NCBI RefSeq assembly: GCF_001426905.1
Contig: NZ_LMFQ01000020.1
Coordinates: 489,758 to 553,757, forward strand
Reading direction: 5' to 3'
DNA: 64,000 nt
Source: Caulobacter sp. Root1455
GTDB taxonomy: Bacteria > Pseudomonadota > Alphaproteobacteria > Caulobacterales > Caulobacteraceae
Of the stretch, positions 7,739 to 17,516 are shown in pieces (positions within the stretch are counted from its first letter, which is position 1; every line of letters begins with the position of its first letter). Below the pieces are notes generated by a model. That model did no database searches. It saw only the letters and a list, made by a program, of their open reading frames with translations, and had not been told where the DNA came from. The position numbers were made by a program, and so were the translations under genes.

Positions 7739-8560
7739 ATGCGTTTTGCTTTCTTCGGCGATGTCGTCGGCAAATCCGGCCGCGACGGTTTGGCCGACCA
7801 TCTGCCCGCCCTGCGCCGCCAGCTGCAGCTGGAGTTCGTGATCATCAACGCCGAGAACGCCGCCGCCGGCTTCGGGATCACCGAGAACACGGCGCGCGAA
7901 CTGTTCGAGGCCGGCGCCGACTGCCTGACCCTGGGCAACCACAGCTGGGACCAGCGCGAGGCCCTGACCTACATCGTGCGCGAGCCGCGCCTGATCCGTC
8001 CGGCCAACTATCCGATCCTGTCGGACGCCCCGGGCCGCGGCAGCCACCTGTTCCAGACCGAGGGCGGCCGGACCATCATGGTCGTCAACCTGCTGGGCCG
8101 GGTGCACATGGACGCCATGGACGACCCGTTCGCCGCCGCCGACCGCGAGCTGGACAAGGCCCCGCTGGGCCAGGTGGCCGACGCGGTGGTGGTCGACATG
8201 CACTGCGAGGCCACGTCCGAGAAGATGGCCATGGGCCACTATTGCGACGGCCGCGCCTCGCTGGTCGTGGGCACCCACACCCATGTGCCGACCGCCGACG
8301 CCCAGATCCTGCCCGGCGGCACCGCCTACCAGACCGACGCCGGGGCCTGCGCCGACTATGACAGCGTGATCGGCAACCAGAAGGAAGAGCCGCTGCGGCG
8401 GTTCACCACCAAGATCAGCGGCGGGCGCTACACCCCGGCCTCGGGTCCGGCCACGGTCTGCGGCGTGTTCGTCGAGACCGACGACCGCACGGGCCTGGCG
8501 GTCCGCGTCGAGCCGATCCGGGTCGGCGGGCGGCTGAAGGAGACCGTGCCGGAGGTTTGA
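7739..8560 (+). CDS. YmdB-family metallophosphoesterase (TIGR00282)
   Basis: A 273-residue calcineurin-like phosphoesterase of the YmdB family. In Bacillus this family hydrolyses 2',3'-cyclic nucleotides and influences gene expression; the role here is unknown. Metal-binding motifs are MRFAFFGDVVGKSGRD at the start, NAENAAAGFGI, LGNHSWDQRE, VVVDMHCEATSEK and VVGTHTHVPTAD. It starts 5 bases after the cyclo-ligase stop, so the two are an operon. Confidence 0.93.
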   Translation: MRFAFFGDVVGKSGRDGLADHLPALRRQLQLEFVIINAENAAAGFGITENTARELFEAGADCLTLGNHSWDQREALTYIVREPRLIRPANYPILSDAPGRGSHLFQTEGGRTIMVVNLLGRVHMDAMDDPFAAADRELDKAPLGQVADAVVVDMHCEATSEKMAMGHYCDGRASLVVGTHTHVPTADAQILPGGTAYQTDAGACADYDSVIGNQKEEPLRRFTTKISGGRYTPASGPATVCGVFVETDDRTGLAVRVEPIRVGGRLKETVPEV

Positions 8561-8562
8561 AA

Positions 8563-8584
8563 CCCTCTCCCGGAGGGGAGAGGG
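8563..8584. repeat. Short GC-rich hairpin after ymdB-like gene
   Basis: CCCTCTCCC pairs with GGGAGAGGG across a 4-base loop just after the stop codon. It matches the arm of repeat family H in miniature. It could end the upstream transcript but has no T-run. Confidence 0.5.
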
Positions 8585-8675
8585 TCCCCTAAGGAAGCCG
8601 GCCGCGCTTGCGCGCGTCATACCTTCGGTCACAAGGTCGCCGCGCGACCCCAAACCTCTCCGAAGGAGCACCCCC

Positions 8676-9089
8676 ATGACCGACGCCATCTACACCGCCC
8701 ACGCCCATGTCGTCGGCGGCCGCGAAGGGACCGCCAAGACCGACGACGGCCACCTGGACGTCAAGCTGGGCTATCCCAAGTCGATGGGCGGCAACGGCGA
8801 GGGGACCAATCCCGAGCAGCTGTTCGCGGCCGGCTACGGGGCCTGCTTCCTGGGCGCCCTGGGGCTGGTGGCTCGCGGCCAGGGCGTCAAGCTGGGCGAG
8901 CACAGCCTCGACATCGAGGTCGACCTGATCAAGGACGACACCAGCTTCCATATCGGCGCCCGCCTGACGCTGAACGCCCCCGACCTCGACGCCGACACCG
9001 CCCAGAAGCTGCTGCAGGCCGCCCACCAGGTCTGCCCGTACTCGAAGGCGACGCGCGGCAATATCGAGGTCGAGCTGAAGGTGGCTTAG
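8676..9089 (+). CDS. Organic hydroperoxide resistance protein (Ohr/OsmC family)
   Basis: A thiol peroxidase that reduces organic hydroperoxides; cytoplasmic. It is 137 residues, normal for Ohr. The first reactive cysteine is in AGYGACFLGAL (about residue 56) and the second in QVCPYSKATRGN (about residue 121), the pattern typical of Ohr rather than OsmC proper. No ohrR regulator is adjacent. The start ATG has CGAAGGAGC upstream. It is flanked by repeats on both sides, so probably monocistronic. Confidence 0.93.
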   Translation: MTDAIYTAHAHVVGGREGTAKTDDGHLDVKLGYPKSMGGNGEGTNPEQLFAAGYGACFLGALGLVARGQGVKLGEHSLDIEVDLIKDDTSFHIGARLTLNAPDLDADTAQKLLQAAHQVCPYSKATRGNIEVELKVA

Positions 9090-9118
9090 GGGACACGATA
9101 GTCGACGCGGTGCGTGGT

Positions 9119-9205
9119 CCTCGTCCTTCCACAAGCTCAGGATGAGGACCATTGTGGAGGCCTCGGCATTAGAAAACCTCATCGTGAGCTTGTCGAAGGA
9201 CGAGG
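9119..9205. repeat. Palindromic repeat, family A, copy 2
   Basis: Arms at 9119-9147 and 9177-9205 are 29 bases and nearly perfect inverse complements. They are nearly identical to the arms at 1098-1185. It sits between the Ohr gene and a convergent small gene. Confidence 0.9.
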
Positions 9206-9231
9206 TTTTCGCTTCCCAGGCAGAATGTCGA

Positions 9232-9546
9232 TCAACCCTGGCGCCGCCGCTTTCCCGGCGAGACGCGTCGCACGATCAGCTCGTCGATCTCCAGCCGGCG
9301 AATCCGCGCCTTGCCGACCGACAGGCGGCCGATGGCCAGGACGCCGATGGCCAAGGCCCCGACCGCCAGCGCCCCGACCGCCAGGCCGCCCAACGCGGCC
9401 GCGCCCGTCGACAGGGCTCCGGCGGCCACGACCCCCGCCGCCGCCGGGGACTTGTGGGCCGCGTGGATCGCGTCCTGGTCCTGCGCCTCGAGAGCCCCGA
9501 GGCGAGCCGGGTCGAACGGTTCGGACAGGAAATCGGACGGGGTCAT
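9232..9546 (-). CDS. Hypothetical protein with hydrophobic Ala-Gly-Val repeats
   Basis: A 104-residue protein of unknown function. A polar N-terminus (MTPSDFLSEPFDPARLGALE) is followed by a long low-complexity hydrophobic stretch of about ten five-residue units on a pattern like ALAVG/ALAIG (residues 37-80), then a basic tail RRVSPGKRRRQG. The periodicity resembles a right-handed beta-helix or a glycine-zipper membrane hairpin. GC-rich bias makes spurious frames common here, but composition and a convergent position between two well-called genes favour a real gene. Confidence 0.6.
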   Translation of the reverse strand: MTPSDFLSEPFDPARLGALEAQDQDAIHAAHKSPAAAGVVAAGALSTGAAALGGLAVGALAVGALAIGVLAIGRLSVGKARIRRLEIDELIVRRVSPGKRRRQG

Positions 9547-9654
9547 CTAGGGTCTCCAGCGCGGGCTTCGCAGCTTGGAGGATGACAATACGGGGCGCCA
9601 AGCGCTAGAAGCGCCGCCTAACTTTCACTTCGCAGATCAGAGAAGAGCCTCCGA

Positions 9655-10410
9655 ATGGCCGGCCACTCGAAATTCAAGAACATCATGCACCGCAAGGGCC
9701 GCGCCGACGCCGCGCGCTCCAAGCTGTTCTCCAAGCTGTCGCGGGAGATCACCGTGGCGGCCAAGGCGGGCCTGCCCGACCCGAACATGAACCCGCGCCT
9801 GCGCCTGGCCGTGAACAACGCCAAGGCCGAAAGCCTGCCCAAGGACGTCATCGACCGCGCGATCAAGAAGTCGCAGATGGGCGACGCGGCCGACTATTCC
9901 GAGATCCGCTATGAAGGCGTCGCCGCCGGCGGCGTCGGAATCATCGTCGAGGTGCTGACCGACAACAAGAACCGCGCCGCCGCCAACGTCCGCTCCTACT
10001 TCACCAAGATGGGCGGCAACATGGGGGCCACCGGCTCGGTGACCTTCAACTACGACCGCGTCGGCCAGGTCAGCTATCCGGCCAAGGTCGCGTCCGAGGA
10101 CGAGATGATGGAGGCCGCCATCGAGGCCGGCGCCGACGACGTGGTGTCGGACATGGACGAGGAGGGCGAGGGCCACACGGTCTACACCGCCTTCGAGGAC
10201 CTCAACGACGTGGCCGCCGCCCTGGAAGCCAAGTTCGGCGTGGCCAGCAACACCAAGATCGCCTGGCGCCCCAAGAGCCAGGTTCCGGTCACCGGCGACG
10301 CCGTGGCCACCCTGATGAAGCTGCTCGACGCCCTGAACGAGGACGACGACGTCCAGGACGTCTATTCCAACGAAGAGATCAGCGACGAGGACGCCGCCAA
10401 GCTGGGCTGA
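9655..10410 (+). CDS. yebC: YebC/PmpR-family protein
   Basis: A 251-residue member of the universally conserved YebC family, described as DNA-binding regulators and more recently as ribosome-associated factors. It has the typical start [27 protein letters not shown], then [25 protein letters not shown], the GPGGVG-like loop [10 protein letters not shown] and the acidic C-terminal region. YebC often lies next to ruvC; here two genes intervene. A family H repeat follows directly. Confidence 0.96.
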   Translation: MAGHSKFKNIMHRKGRADAARSKLFSKLSREITVAAKAGLPDPNMNPRLRLAVNNAKAESLPKDVIDRAIKKSQMGDAADYSEIRYEGVAAGGVGIIVEVLTDNKNRAAANVRSYFTKMGGNMGATGSVTFNYDRVGQVSYPAKVASEDEMMEAAIEAGADDVVSDMDEEGEGHTVYTAFEDLNDVAAALEAKFGVASNTKIAWRPKSQVPVTGDAVATLMKLLDALNEDDDVQDVYSNEEISDEDAAKLG

Positions 10411-10414
10411 CCTG

Positions 10415-10583
10415 ATCCTTCTCCCCTCGCGGGAGAAGGTGGCGCCTAGCGCCTGATGAGGGGTCTCTCAGGCATCGAAAGCCGCGCTCAGCCGAAAGGC
10501 GGGGCGCGGCTTTTGCGTTCACGCGACCCCTCGCCCGACCCGCTTCGCGGGCCACCCTCGCCCGCAAGGGGACAGGGGAGGGG
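10415..10583. repeat. Palindromic repeat, family H, copy 1
   Basis: The CCTTCTCCCCTCGCGGGAGA arm starts the element, followed by GATGAGGGGTCTCTC and, on the far side, GCGACCCCTCGCCC and CCCGCAAGGGGACAGG. A short GAAAGGCGGGGCGCGGCTTTT hairpin lies in the middle. Copies are at 38517-38680 and 59886-59989. It directly follows the yebC stop. Confidence 0.85.
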
Positions 10584-10630
10584 AATGCCCACCAACCCCC
10601 GCGTGCCAGATTTCCAAATCCAACCTTGCG

Positions 10631-10667
10631 GAGACTCAAAATCAGGGATTTCCCTGATTTTCGTCTC
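10631..10667. repeat. Isolated 37-base near-perfect palindrome
   Basis: AAAATCAGGGA and TCCCTGATTTT are perfect inverse complements around a 2-base centre. They are flanked by GAGAC and GTCTC, which also pair. It is AT-richer than its surroundings and belongs to none of the other repeat families. It lies 75 bases upstream of the next gene, so it could be an operator, a terminator of yebC or a mobile palindrome. The rest of 10411-10741 is the family H repeat and otherwise featureless. Confidence 0.7.
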
Positions 10668-10741
10668 CGGACACGCCGGCGCCTGAGCGGATTTCTCAAG
10701 CTGGAGTGTTTGGTTCGCGGGCCGGCATGTTGGGGAACGTC

Positions 10742-11380
10742 ATGGAACGCCTTCGCTTTCGCACGATGGGGGAAATCCTCTACGAGCTGATGACCGGGCT
10801 GCTGTTCTACCCGCGCACCCTCTGGCGCGTGCTGCTGTGGCCCGCCGAGGCCTCGGCCACGTCGCAGGCGGGGCGGGAGGAGGGCGACCTGATCAGCCCG
10901 CCGCTGTTCCTGCTGATCTCCATCCTGCTGGCCCAGGCCCTGGACCTGTTCCTGCGCGGCGAACTGGGCGAGGCGGCGGCGTCCTCGGGCCTTGGCCCGT
11001 TGCTGTTCCGCGCGGTGGCCTTCAGCCTGTTTCCGCTGGTGATGGCGGTGGGCACGCTGCGGCGCCAGGGACGCCCCGTCGACCACGCGACCCTGCGCGA
11101 GCCGTTCGAGCTGCAATGCCTGTGCGCCGCGCCGTTCGCCCTGTCGCTTTCCGTCGCCGTCATCCTGATCGCCTCGCCGACCGCCTCGACCCGGCTGGCG
11201 GGCGCGGCGATCGGCCTGGCGGCCGTCGCCTGGTACCTGTGCGTCCAGACCCGCTGGCTTCACCGGCGCCTGGCGGTGGGCAGCTTCCGGGCGTTTCGGA
11301 CGGCGACCTGGCTGTTCGCCGTGGCCCTGTTCTGCTGCCTGCCGCCCGCCTTGCTGATCCTGGGGCCGCGCGGGCCGTAG
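10742..11380 (+). CDS. Multi-pass inner-membrane protein of unknown function
   Basis: A 212-residue protein from ATG 10742 (MERLRFRTMGEIL). The frame is open to 10706, and ATG 10727 is an alternative. A cytoplasmic amphipathic N-terminus is followed by about five hydrophobic segments near residues 55-75, 85-105, 130-150, 152-170 and 187-207. The layout resembles Yip1/YIP-type or permease-like proteins, but no diagnostic motif is visible. It is followed by a nucleoside hydrolase gene after 73 bases. Confidence 0.75.
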   Translation: MERLRFRTMGEILYELMTGLLFYPRTLWRVLLWPAEASATSQAGREEGDLISPPLFLLISILLAQALDLFLRGELGEAAASSGLGPLLFRAVAFSLFPLVMAVGTLRRQGRPVDHATLREPFELQCLCAAPFALSLSVAVILIASPTASTRLAGAAIGLAAVAWYLCVQTRWLHRRLAVGSFRAFRTATWLFAVALFCCLPPALLILGPRGP

Positions 11381-11453
11381 CCGGGGCGAAAACCGGCGGC
11401 CCGGGCGGCGGAGCGGCTTCCCGGCGACCGGGCGGCCGCGCTATGCTGGCCGC

Positions 11454-12389
11454 ATGCCGCTGCGCTTGCACATCGATACCGACTGCGGCGTCGACGACGC
11501 CCTGGCCCTGGCCATGCTGGCGCGCTCGCGCGACCTGGTGGAGATCGTTTCGGTCTCGGCGGTGTTCGGCAACACCTATGTCGACCAGGCCGCCGCCAAC
11601 GCCCGCGGCGTGCTGCGCCTCGCGGGCTGCCCGGCCGAGGTCTATATCGGCGCCGGCTCGGGGGTGGCCAAACGGCGGGTCGAGCGGATGCGGCCGGCCC
11701 ACGGGGTCGACGGCCTGAACGGCGCCGGCTTCTCCCAACGCTGGAAGCTGCCCGAGCTGGACCGGGGGCAAGGCGGCAGCCTGCTGGCCTTCCGGGCCCG
11801 GGCCAAGGTGGCGGGATTGTTCCTGGGCCCGCTGACCAACCTGGCCAACGGCCTGCTGGAGGATCCCGCCGCGTTCCGCGCCTGGCGGCCGACCATCATG
11901 GCCGGGGCCTTCACCGTCGAGGGCAAGGCTAGCGGCGGGGCCGACTTCAACAGCTGGAGCGACGCCGAGGCCCTGGCCCGGGTGCTGGAGCGCGGGGTCA
12001 TGCCGCGCCTCGTGCCGCTGGACATCAGTTCGCGCGTCACCCTGACCGCCCAGGCCATGGCCGAGGGCTCGGCGGCCTGCGGCTCGCCGCTGTCGGCGCG
12101 GCTGAACAAGGCCATGGGGCCGTACATGGCCTTCCACCGGCGGGCCTGGGGCGTGGAGGCCGGCTGCCACCCGCACGACGCCGTGGTCGCCGCCAGCCTG
12201 TTGGCCCCGTCGCTGTTCGCCTTCGAGCCCGTGCGCCTGCGGGTGCTGACCGACGGCGAGCACCTGGGCCGGATCGAGCGGATCGACGGCGAGCCGAACG
12301 CCGAGCTCTGTCTCTGGGTCGACGCGCCGGCCGTCGAGGCCCTACTGGCGGACCGGCTGTTCCAGGCGGCGGCGCTGAACCCGGCCTGA
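11454..12389 (+). CDS. Nucleoside hydrolase (IunH family)
   Basis: Cleaves the N-glycosidic bond of ribonucleosides for base salvage. It is 311 residues, normal. The calcium-binding signature DTDCGVDDALALAML is at residues 8-22, matching the family pattern DTDxGxDDAxAL. Further motifs are AVFGNTYVDQAAANARGVL, LGPLTNLANGL, GGADFNSWSDAEAL and the catalytic histidine region CHPHDAVVAASLL. Substrate range (purine or pyrimidine) is not clear. It lies just upstream of ruvC. Confidence 0.93.
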   Translation: MPLRLHIDTDCGVDDALALAMLARSRDLVEIVSVSAVFGNTYVDQAAANARGVLRLAGCPAEVYIGAGSGVAKRRVERMRPAHGVDGLNGAGFSQRWKLPELDRGQGGSLLAFRARAKVAGLFLGPLTNLANGLLEDPAAFRAWRPTIMAGAFTVEGKASGGADFNSWSDAEALARVLERGVMPRLVPLDISSRVTLTAQAMAEGSAACGSPLSARLNKAMGPYMAFHRRAWGVEAGCHPHDAVVAASLLAPSLFAFEPVRLRVLTDGEHLGRIERIDGEPNAELCLWVDAPAVEALLADRLFQAAALNPA

Positions 12390-12402
12390 CGGGCTCCAAT
12401 CT

Positions 12403-12417
12403 TAAGGTTTCGTTAGC
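12403..12417. promoter_or_regulatory. CtrA-like box upstream of ruvC
   Basis: TTAA-GGTTTCG-TTAG differs by one base from the Caulobacter CtrA consensus TTAA-N7-TTAA. It lies 51 bases upstream of the ruvC start. Confidence 0.35.
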
Positions 12418-12461
12418 GAAGTCGCGCCTTTTCCTTGGGGGCGAAACCGGCGATGGTGCGA

Positions 12462-12476
12462 GAACACATGATGAAC
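12462..12476. promoter_or_regulatory. LexA (SOS) box overlapping ruvC start
   Basis: GAAC-ACATGAT-GAAC reads GTTC-N7-GTTC on the other strand, the alphaproteobacterial LexA consensus. It spans the two possible ATG starts of ruvC at 12468 and 12471, so bound LexA would block transcription into ruvCAB. Confidence 0.65.
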
Positions 12477-12977
12477 GCGAATCGCATCCCGATCCGAATC
12501 CTGGGGCTCGACCCCGGCCTGCGCCGCACCGGCTGGGGCGTGCTCAGCGTCGAGGGCTCGCGCATGAGCCACGTCGCCCACGGGGTCATCGTCCCCGACG
12601 AGAAGGCCGATTTCGCCTCGCGCCTGCTGCACCTGTTCGAGGGCATCTGCGCCGTCATCGACGCGCATCGCCCCGACGAGGCGGCGGTCGAGGAGGTGTT
12701 CCTCAACACCAACGCCCAGTCGACCCTGAAGCTGGGCCACGCCCGCGCCGCCGCCTTGATCGCCCCGGCTCGCGCCGGCCTGCCGGTGGCGGAATATTCG
12801 ACGCGCCTGGTCAAGAAGGCGGTGGTCGGCACCGGGGCGGCCGACAAGGCCCAGATCGGCTTCATGATCGCCCGCCTTCTGCCCACGGCCGGCAAGACCA
12901 CGGCCGACTGCGCCGACGCCCTGGCCGTCGCCATCACTCACGCCAACCTGCGCGTCGCCAATCGGAGAGTGGCATGA
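12468..12977 (+). CDS. ruvC: Holliday junction endonuclease RuvC
   Basis: Resolves Holliday junctions by symmetric nicking, together with RuvAB. It is 169 residues from ATG 12468; ATG 12471 is also possible, and an upstream TTG at 12435 is less likely. The catalytic acidic residues lie in [14 protein letters not shown] (Asp), [24 protein letters not shown] (Glu pair region) and the C-terminal [13 protein letters not shown] (Asp). It is the first gene of ruvCAB and ruvA follows after 13 bases. The LexA box over its start suggests SOS control of the operon. Confidence 0.97.
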   Translation: MMNANRIPIRILGLDPGLRRTGWGVLSVEGSRMSHVAHGVIVPDEKADFASRLLHLFEGICAVIDAHRPDEAAVEEVFLNTNAQSTLKLGHARAAALIAPARAGLPVAEYSTRLVKKAVVGTGAADKAQIGFMIARLLPTAGKTTADCADALAVAITHANLRVANRRVA

Positions 12978-12990
12978 TCGCCAAAAAGCT

Positions 12991-13602
12991 ATGATTGGGC
13001 GTCTTCGTGGCGCCGTCGCCGAGATCGGCGAGGAAGAGGCGCTGATCGACGTGATGGGCGTGGGCTATGTCGTGCGCTGCGGCTCGCGGACCCTGCAACG
13101 GCTGCCGGCCCTGGGCGAAGAGGCCCTGCTGCATATCGAGAGCCAGTGGAGCGAAAGCGCCGGCCTGCGGCTGTACGGCTTCGGCACGCGCGAGGACCGC
13201 AAGGCCTTCGTACTGCTGCAGGCCATTCAGGGCGTCGGCCCCAAGGCGGCCATGGCGGTGCTGGACGTGCTGTCGCCGGCCGAGCTGGCCTCGGCCGTGG
13301 CGCGCGAGGACAAGGCCGCCGTCGGGCGGGCGTCGGGCGTGGGGCCCAAGCTGGCCCTGCGGATCGTCACCGAGCTGAAGGACAAGCCGATCACCGACGG
13401 GCCGGTGTTCATGGGCGTCCCGACCCCGGCCGCCGCGCCCGCCAAGCCGGCGCCGAGCGGCGACGCCGTGGCGGCGCTGATGGGCCTGGGCGTGGCCGAG
13501 GTCAACGCGCGGCGCGTGGTCGAAGCCGCCGCCGCCAAGCTGGGCGACGAGGCGACCGTTCAGGCGCTGATCAAGGCCGGGCTGCAGGAGCTGGGCCGGT
13601 GA
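12991..13602 (+). CDS. ruvA: Holliday junction DNA helicase subunit RuvA
   Basis: The tetrameric junction-binding subunit that loads RuvB. It is 203 residues. It starts [28 protein letters not shown] (OB fold). The tandem helix-hairpin-helix region includes [15 protein letters not shown] and [16 protein letters not shown]. An Ala/Pro linker precedes the C-terminal RuvB-contacting domain [17 protein letters not shown]. Its stop overlaps the ruvB GTG start by 4 bases (GTGA). Confidence 0.97.
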   Translation: MIGRLRGAVAEIGEEEALIDVMGVGYVVRCGSRTLQRLPALGEEALLHIESQWSESAGLRLYGFGTREDRKAFVLLQAIQGVGPKAAMAVLDVLSPAELASAVAREDKAAVGRASGVGPKLALRIVTELKDKPITDGPVFMGVPTPAAAPAKPAPSGDAVAALMGLGVAEVNARRVVEAAAAKLGDEATVQALIKAGLQELGR

Positions 13603-14645
13603 CCCGCATCATCTCCGGCGAAGCGCAACACGGCGAACAGATCCCCGGCGCCTCCGACCGCGCCATGCGCCCGCAGACCCTGGCCGAGTTCGTCGGCCAG
13701 GAGCAGGCCAAGGGCAACCTGCGCATCTTCATCGAGGCGGCCAAGGGCCGGGGCGAGGCCCTGGACCATGTGCTGCTGTTCGGTCCGCCCGGCCTGGGCA
13801 AGACCACCCTGGCCCAGATCGTCGCCCGCGAGCTGGGCGTCAACTTCCGCGCCACCTCCGGCCCCGTGCTGAACAAGGCCGGCGACCTGGCGGCGATCCT
13901 GACCAATCTGGAAGCCAACGACGTCCTGTTCATCGACGAGATCCACCGCCTGCCCTCGACCGTGGAGGAGATCCTCTATCCGGCCATGGAGGACCATGTG
14001 CTGGACCTGGTGATCGGCGAGGGGCCTTCGGCGCGCTCGATCCGCATCGACCTGGCGCCGTTCACCCTGGTGGCCGCCACCACCCGGGCGGGCATGCTGG
14101 CCACGCCGCTGCGCGACCGCTTCGGCATCCCGATCCGCCTGGAGTTCTACACCCCGGCCGAGCTGCGCCACGTGCTGCTGCACGCCGCCCGCAAGATGGG
14201 CGCGCCGCTGTCGGACGACGGGGCCGACGAGATCGCCAAACGGGCCCGGGGCACGCCGCGCGTCGCCGGCCGCCTGCTGCGCCGCGTGCGCGACTTCGCC
14301 GCCGCCGACGGGGCGACCGTGATCGACCGCAAGGCCGCCGGCCTGGCCCTGGCCCGGCTCGAGGTCGACGAGAGCGGTCTGGACAGCCTGGACCGCCGCT
14401 ATCTGCGCGCCATGATCGACAACTACGGCGGCGGTCCCGTCGGCGTCGAAACCATGGCCTACGCCATCGCCGAGGCCCGCGACGCGGTCGAGGACGTGAT
14501 CGAGCCCTATCTGATGCAGCAGGGCTTCATCCAGCGCACTCCGCGCGGGCGGATGGCGTGCGGCAAGGCCTATCTGCACCTGGGTCTGACCGAGCCGGCC
14601 TCGGCGCCGAAGATCGTGCAGGGCGGGCTGTTCGGGGAGGAGTAA
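13599..14645 (+). CDS. ruvB: Holliday junction DNA helicase motor RuvB
   Basis: An AAA+ hexameric motor driving branch migration. It is 348 residues from GTG 13599, chosen for its GTGA overlap with the ruvA stop and full family length. The family entry motif [19 protein letters not shown] is followed by Walker [14 protein letters not shown] (about residues 63-75), Walker [12 protein letters not shown], sensor [12 protein letters not shown], the arginine-finger region [10 protein letters not shown], and the C-terminal winged helix [19 protein letters not shown]. Coupled to ruvA; ybgC follows after 4 bases. Confidence 0.98.
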   Translation: MTRIISGEAQHGEQIPGASDRAMRPQTLAEFVGQEQAKGNLRIFIEAAKGRGEALDHVLLFGPPGLGKTTLAQIVARELGVNFRATSGPVLNKAGDLAAILTNLEANDVLFIDEIHRLPSTVEEILYPAMEDHVLDLVIGEGPSARSIRIDLAPFTLVAATTRAGMLATPLRDRFGIPIRLEFYTPAELRHVLLHAARKMGAPLSDDGADEIAKRARGTPRVAGRLLRRVRDFAAADGATVIDRKAAGLALARLEVDESGLDSLDRRYLRAMIDNYGGGPVGVETMAYAIAEARDAVEDVIEPYLMQQGFIQRTPRGRMACGKAYLHLGLTEPASAPKIVQGGLFGEE

Positions 14646-14649
14646 CGCC

Positions 14650-15093
14650 ATGACCGAGATTCCTCAGCCCACCGCTGGCGTCTTCGACGGCCGCGAGCAC
14701 CAGCTTCCGGTCCGGATCTACTACGAAGACACCGACTTCTCCGGCATCGTCTATCACGCCAACTACCTGCGCTATTTCGAGCGGGGGCGGAGCGACTTCT
14801 TCCGGATGATCGGGATCTCGCACACCGCCCTGCACGCGGCCGACACCGCCTTCGCGATCATCCGCATGGAGCTGGACTTCAAGCGGGCGGCCAGGATCGA
14901 CGACGCCCTGCTGGTGCGCACCACCTACGACCGGGTGAAGGGCCCGCGCCTGTTCGTCAGCCAGCGGATCACCCGCGGCGACGAGCTGATCGCCCAGGCG
15001 GCCGGCGAGGCGGTCTGCATCACCCTGGACGGCCGCGTTCGCAAGCCGACGGCGGAGATGGTGGCGATGATGGCGCCGTGGTTGGAAGTTTGA
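14650..15093 (+). CDS. ybgC: Tol-Pal associated acyl-CoA thioesterase YbgC
   Basis: A hotdog-fold thioesterase at the head of the tol-pal cluster. It is 147 residues. The 4-hydroxybenzoyl-CoA thioesterase type motif YYEDTDFSGIVYHANYLRYFERGRSDF (given in parts: EDTDFSGIVYHANYL) contains the catalytic Asp. Its start is 4 bases after ruvB, so ruvCAB and ybgC may be cotranscribed, while a repeat separates it from tolQ. Confidence 0.95.
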   Translation: MTEIPQPTAGVFDGREHQLPVRIYYEDTDFSGIVYHANYLRYFERGRSDFFRMIGISHTALHAADTAFAIIRMELDFKRAARIDDALLVRTTYDRVKGPRLFVSQRITRGDELIAQAAGEAVCITLDGRVRKPTAEMVAMMAPWLEV

Positions 15094-15118
15094 GTTTCGA
15101 GTTCGCTCCCCCACCGTC

Positions 15119-15256
15119 CGTCATCCTCGGACTTGTTCCGAGGACCCCTAGGTCCGCCGTGCGGTCGGTCGGGGGCGGCCCGGGACCGCACCGCTCCACG
15201 CTTCCTCCTTCTTCGCGGTTGAAGCAGGGGTCCTCGGAACAAGTCCGAGGATGACG
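15119..15256. repeat. Palindromic repeat, family C, copy 1
   Basis: The arms CGTCATCCTCGGACTTGTTC and GAACAAGTCCGAGGATGACG extend to AGGGGTCC on the inner side. A near-identical copy is at 32445-32582. It lies between ybgC and tolQ. Confidence 0.9.
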
Positions 15257-15443
15257 GGTGTTTGGGGAGCGAAAGGGAGAACCAGGTGAAGCTCAGGCCG
15301 GCAACCACAAAAAACCCGCTCCCCCGCCGATTGTCATAGTTTCACCATTGCCCCGCTTCATGTCAGTAAGGGCGCAACGGAACCCCGGAAGGTGCGCTAT
15401 CAACCTTCCACGATACTGACGCCCCAACGGAGCAGGACCCCGC
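15257..15443. other. tolQ upstream region
   Basis: This is the remainder of the 350-base gap between ybgC and tolQ. No gene is seen. It probably holds the tol-pal promoter. Nothing matches a standard promoter well enough to call. Confidence 0.4.
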
Positions 15444-16142
<699 letters not shown>

Positions 16143-16146
16143 CCCC

Positions 16147-16680
<534 letters not shown>

Positions 16681-16692
16681 GGTGACCGAGCG

Positions 16693-17502
16693 GTGATCCG
16701 TCGGGACGACAGAACCAACTTCTCTCCGGCCCTGGCGGGGTCGATCGGCCTCCACGCCCTGGTGGTGGTCGCGATCCTGATCGGGCCATGGAAGCCGTCC
16801 AAGCCGGTGATCATCGGCGAGAGCGTGCCGGTGACCATCGTCACCGAGGGGCCGACCAACGTCCGCCCGGCGGTCGAGGATCTCGTCGACCAGTCGGCCC
16901 AGACCGAGGAGCCGACGCCCGAGGCCGAGCCGCAGCCGCCGGCCCCGGTTCCCGCCCCGGTTCCGACCCCGGCCCCCGCGCCGCCCAAGACCGCCGCGCC
17001 CACGCCCACGCCCACGCCCAAGCCCACCCCGACCAAGCCGGCCAAGCCCGAGCCCGACTTCTTCGCCTCGCTGGAGAAGACCCTGGCCAGGACGCCCAAG
17101 GCGACCGGCAAGCCGGCGGCCAACGCGCCCAAGGGGGCGACCCGTCCGGAGACCGCCACCCAGGCCCGTCCCGGCGCCGGGGCGATGACCGGCGAGCAGG
17201 CCGCCGCCATCAACGGCATGAAGGACGAGATCCAGCGGCGCTGGAATCCCAATTGCGAGGTCGAGGGCGGGGCCGCCATCCAGGTCAAGGTCAGCTTCAA
17301 GCTGGCCACCGGCGGCCGCATCGTCGGCCAGGTCAGCGCCGGCGACGCCGGGCGTTCGTCCGATCCGGTGGTCAAGGCCGCCGCCGACCGGGCCATCCGC
17401 GCGGTCTACCAGTCGGCGCCCTTCGAGGGCCTGCCGCCGGACTACTATGGCCAGCAACTCAATTTGAACTTCAAGGCGCGCGACGCTTGCGCGGCGCGAT
17501 AG
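16693..17502 (+). CDS. tolA: TolA-type periplasm-spanning protein
   Basis: Links the TolQR motor to TolB/Pal at the outer membrane. It is 269 residues from a GTG start at 16693. One N-terminal membrane anchor ([17 protein letters not shown]) is followed by a long Pro/Ala/Lys-rich linker (about residues 70-160, with [14 protein letters not shown]). The C-terminal TonB/TolA domain starts near residue 170, with [18 protein letters not shown] and a terminal two-cysteine pattern (NPNC, DAC). Position between tolR and tolB supports TolA rather than TonB. Confidence 0.92.
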   Translation: MIRRDDRTNFSPALAGSIGLHALVVVAILIGPWKPSKPVIIGESVPVTIVTEGPTNVRPAVEDLVDQSAQTEEPTPEAEPQPPAPVPAPVPTPAPAPPKTAAPTPTPTPKPTPTKPAKPEPDFFASLEKTLARTPKATGKPAANAPKGATRPETATQARPGAGAMTGEQAAAINGMKDEIQRRWNPNCEVEGGAAIQVKVSFKLATGGRIVGQVSAGDAGRSSDPVVKAAADRAIRAVYQSAPFEGLPPDYYGQQLNLNFKARDACAAR

Positions 17503-17516
17503 GGAGGACACCGAGC

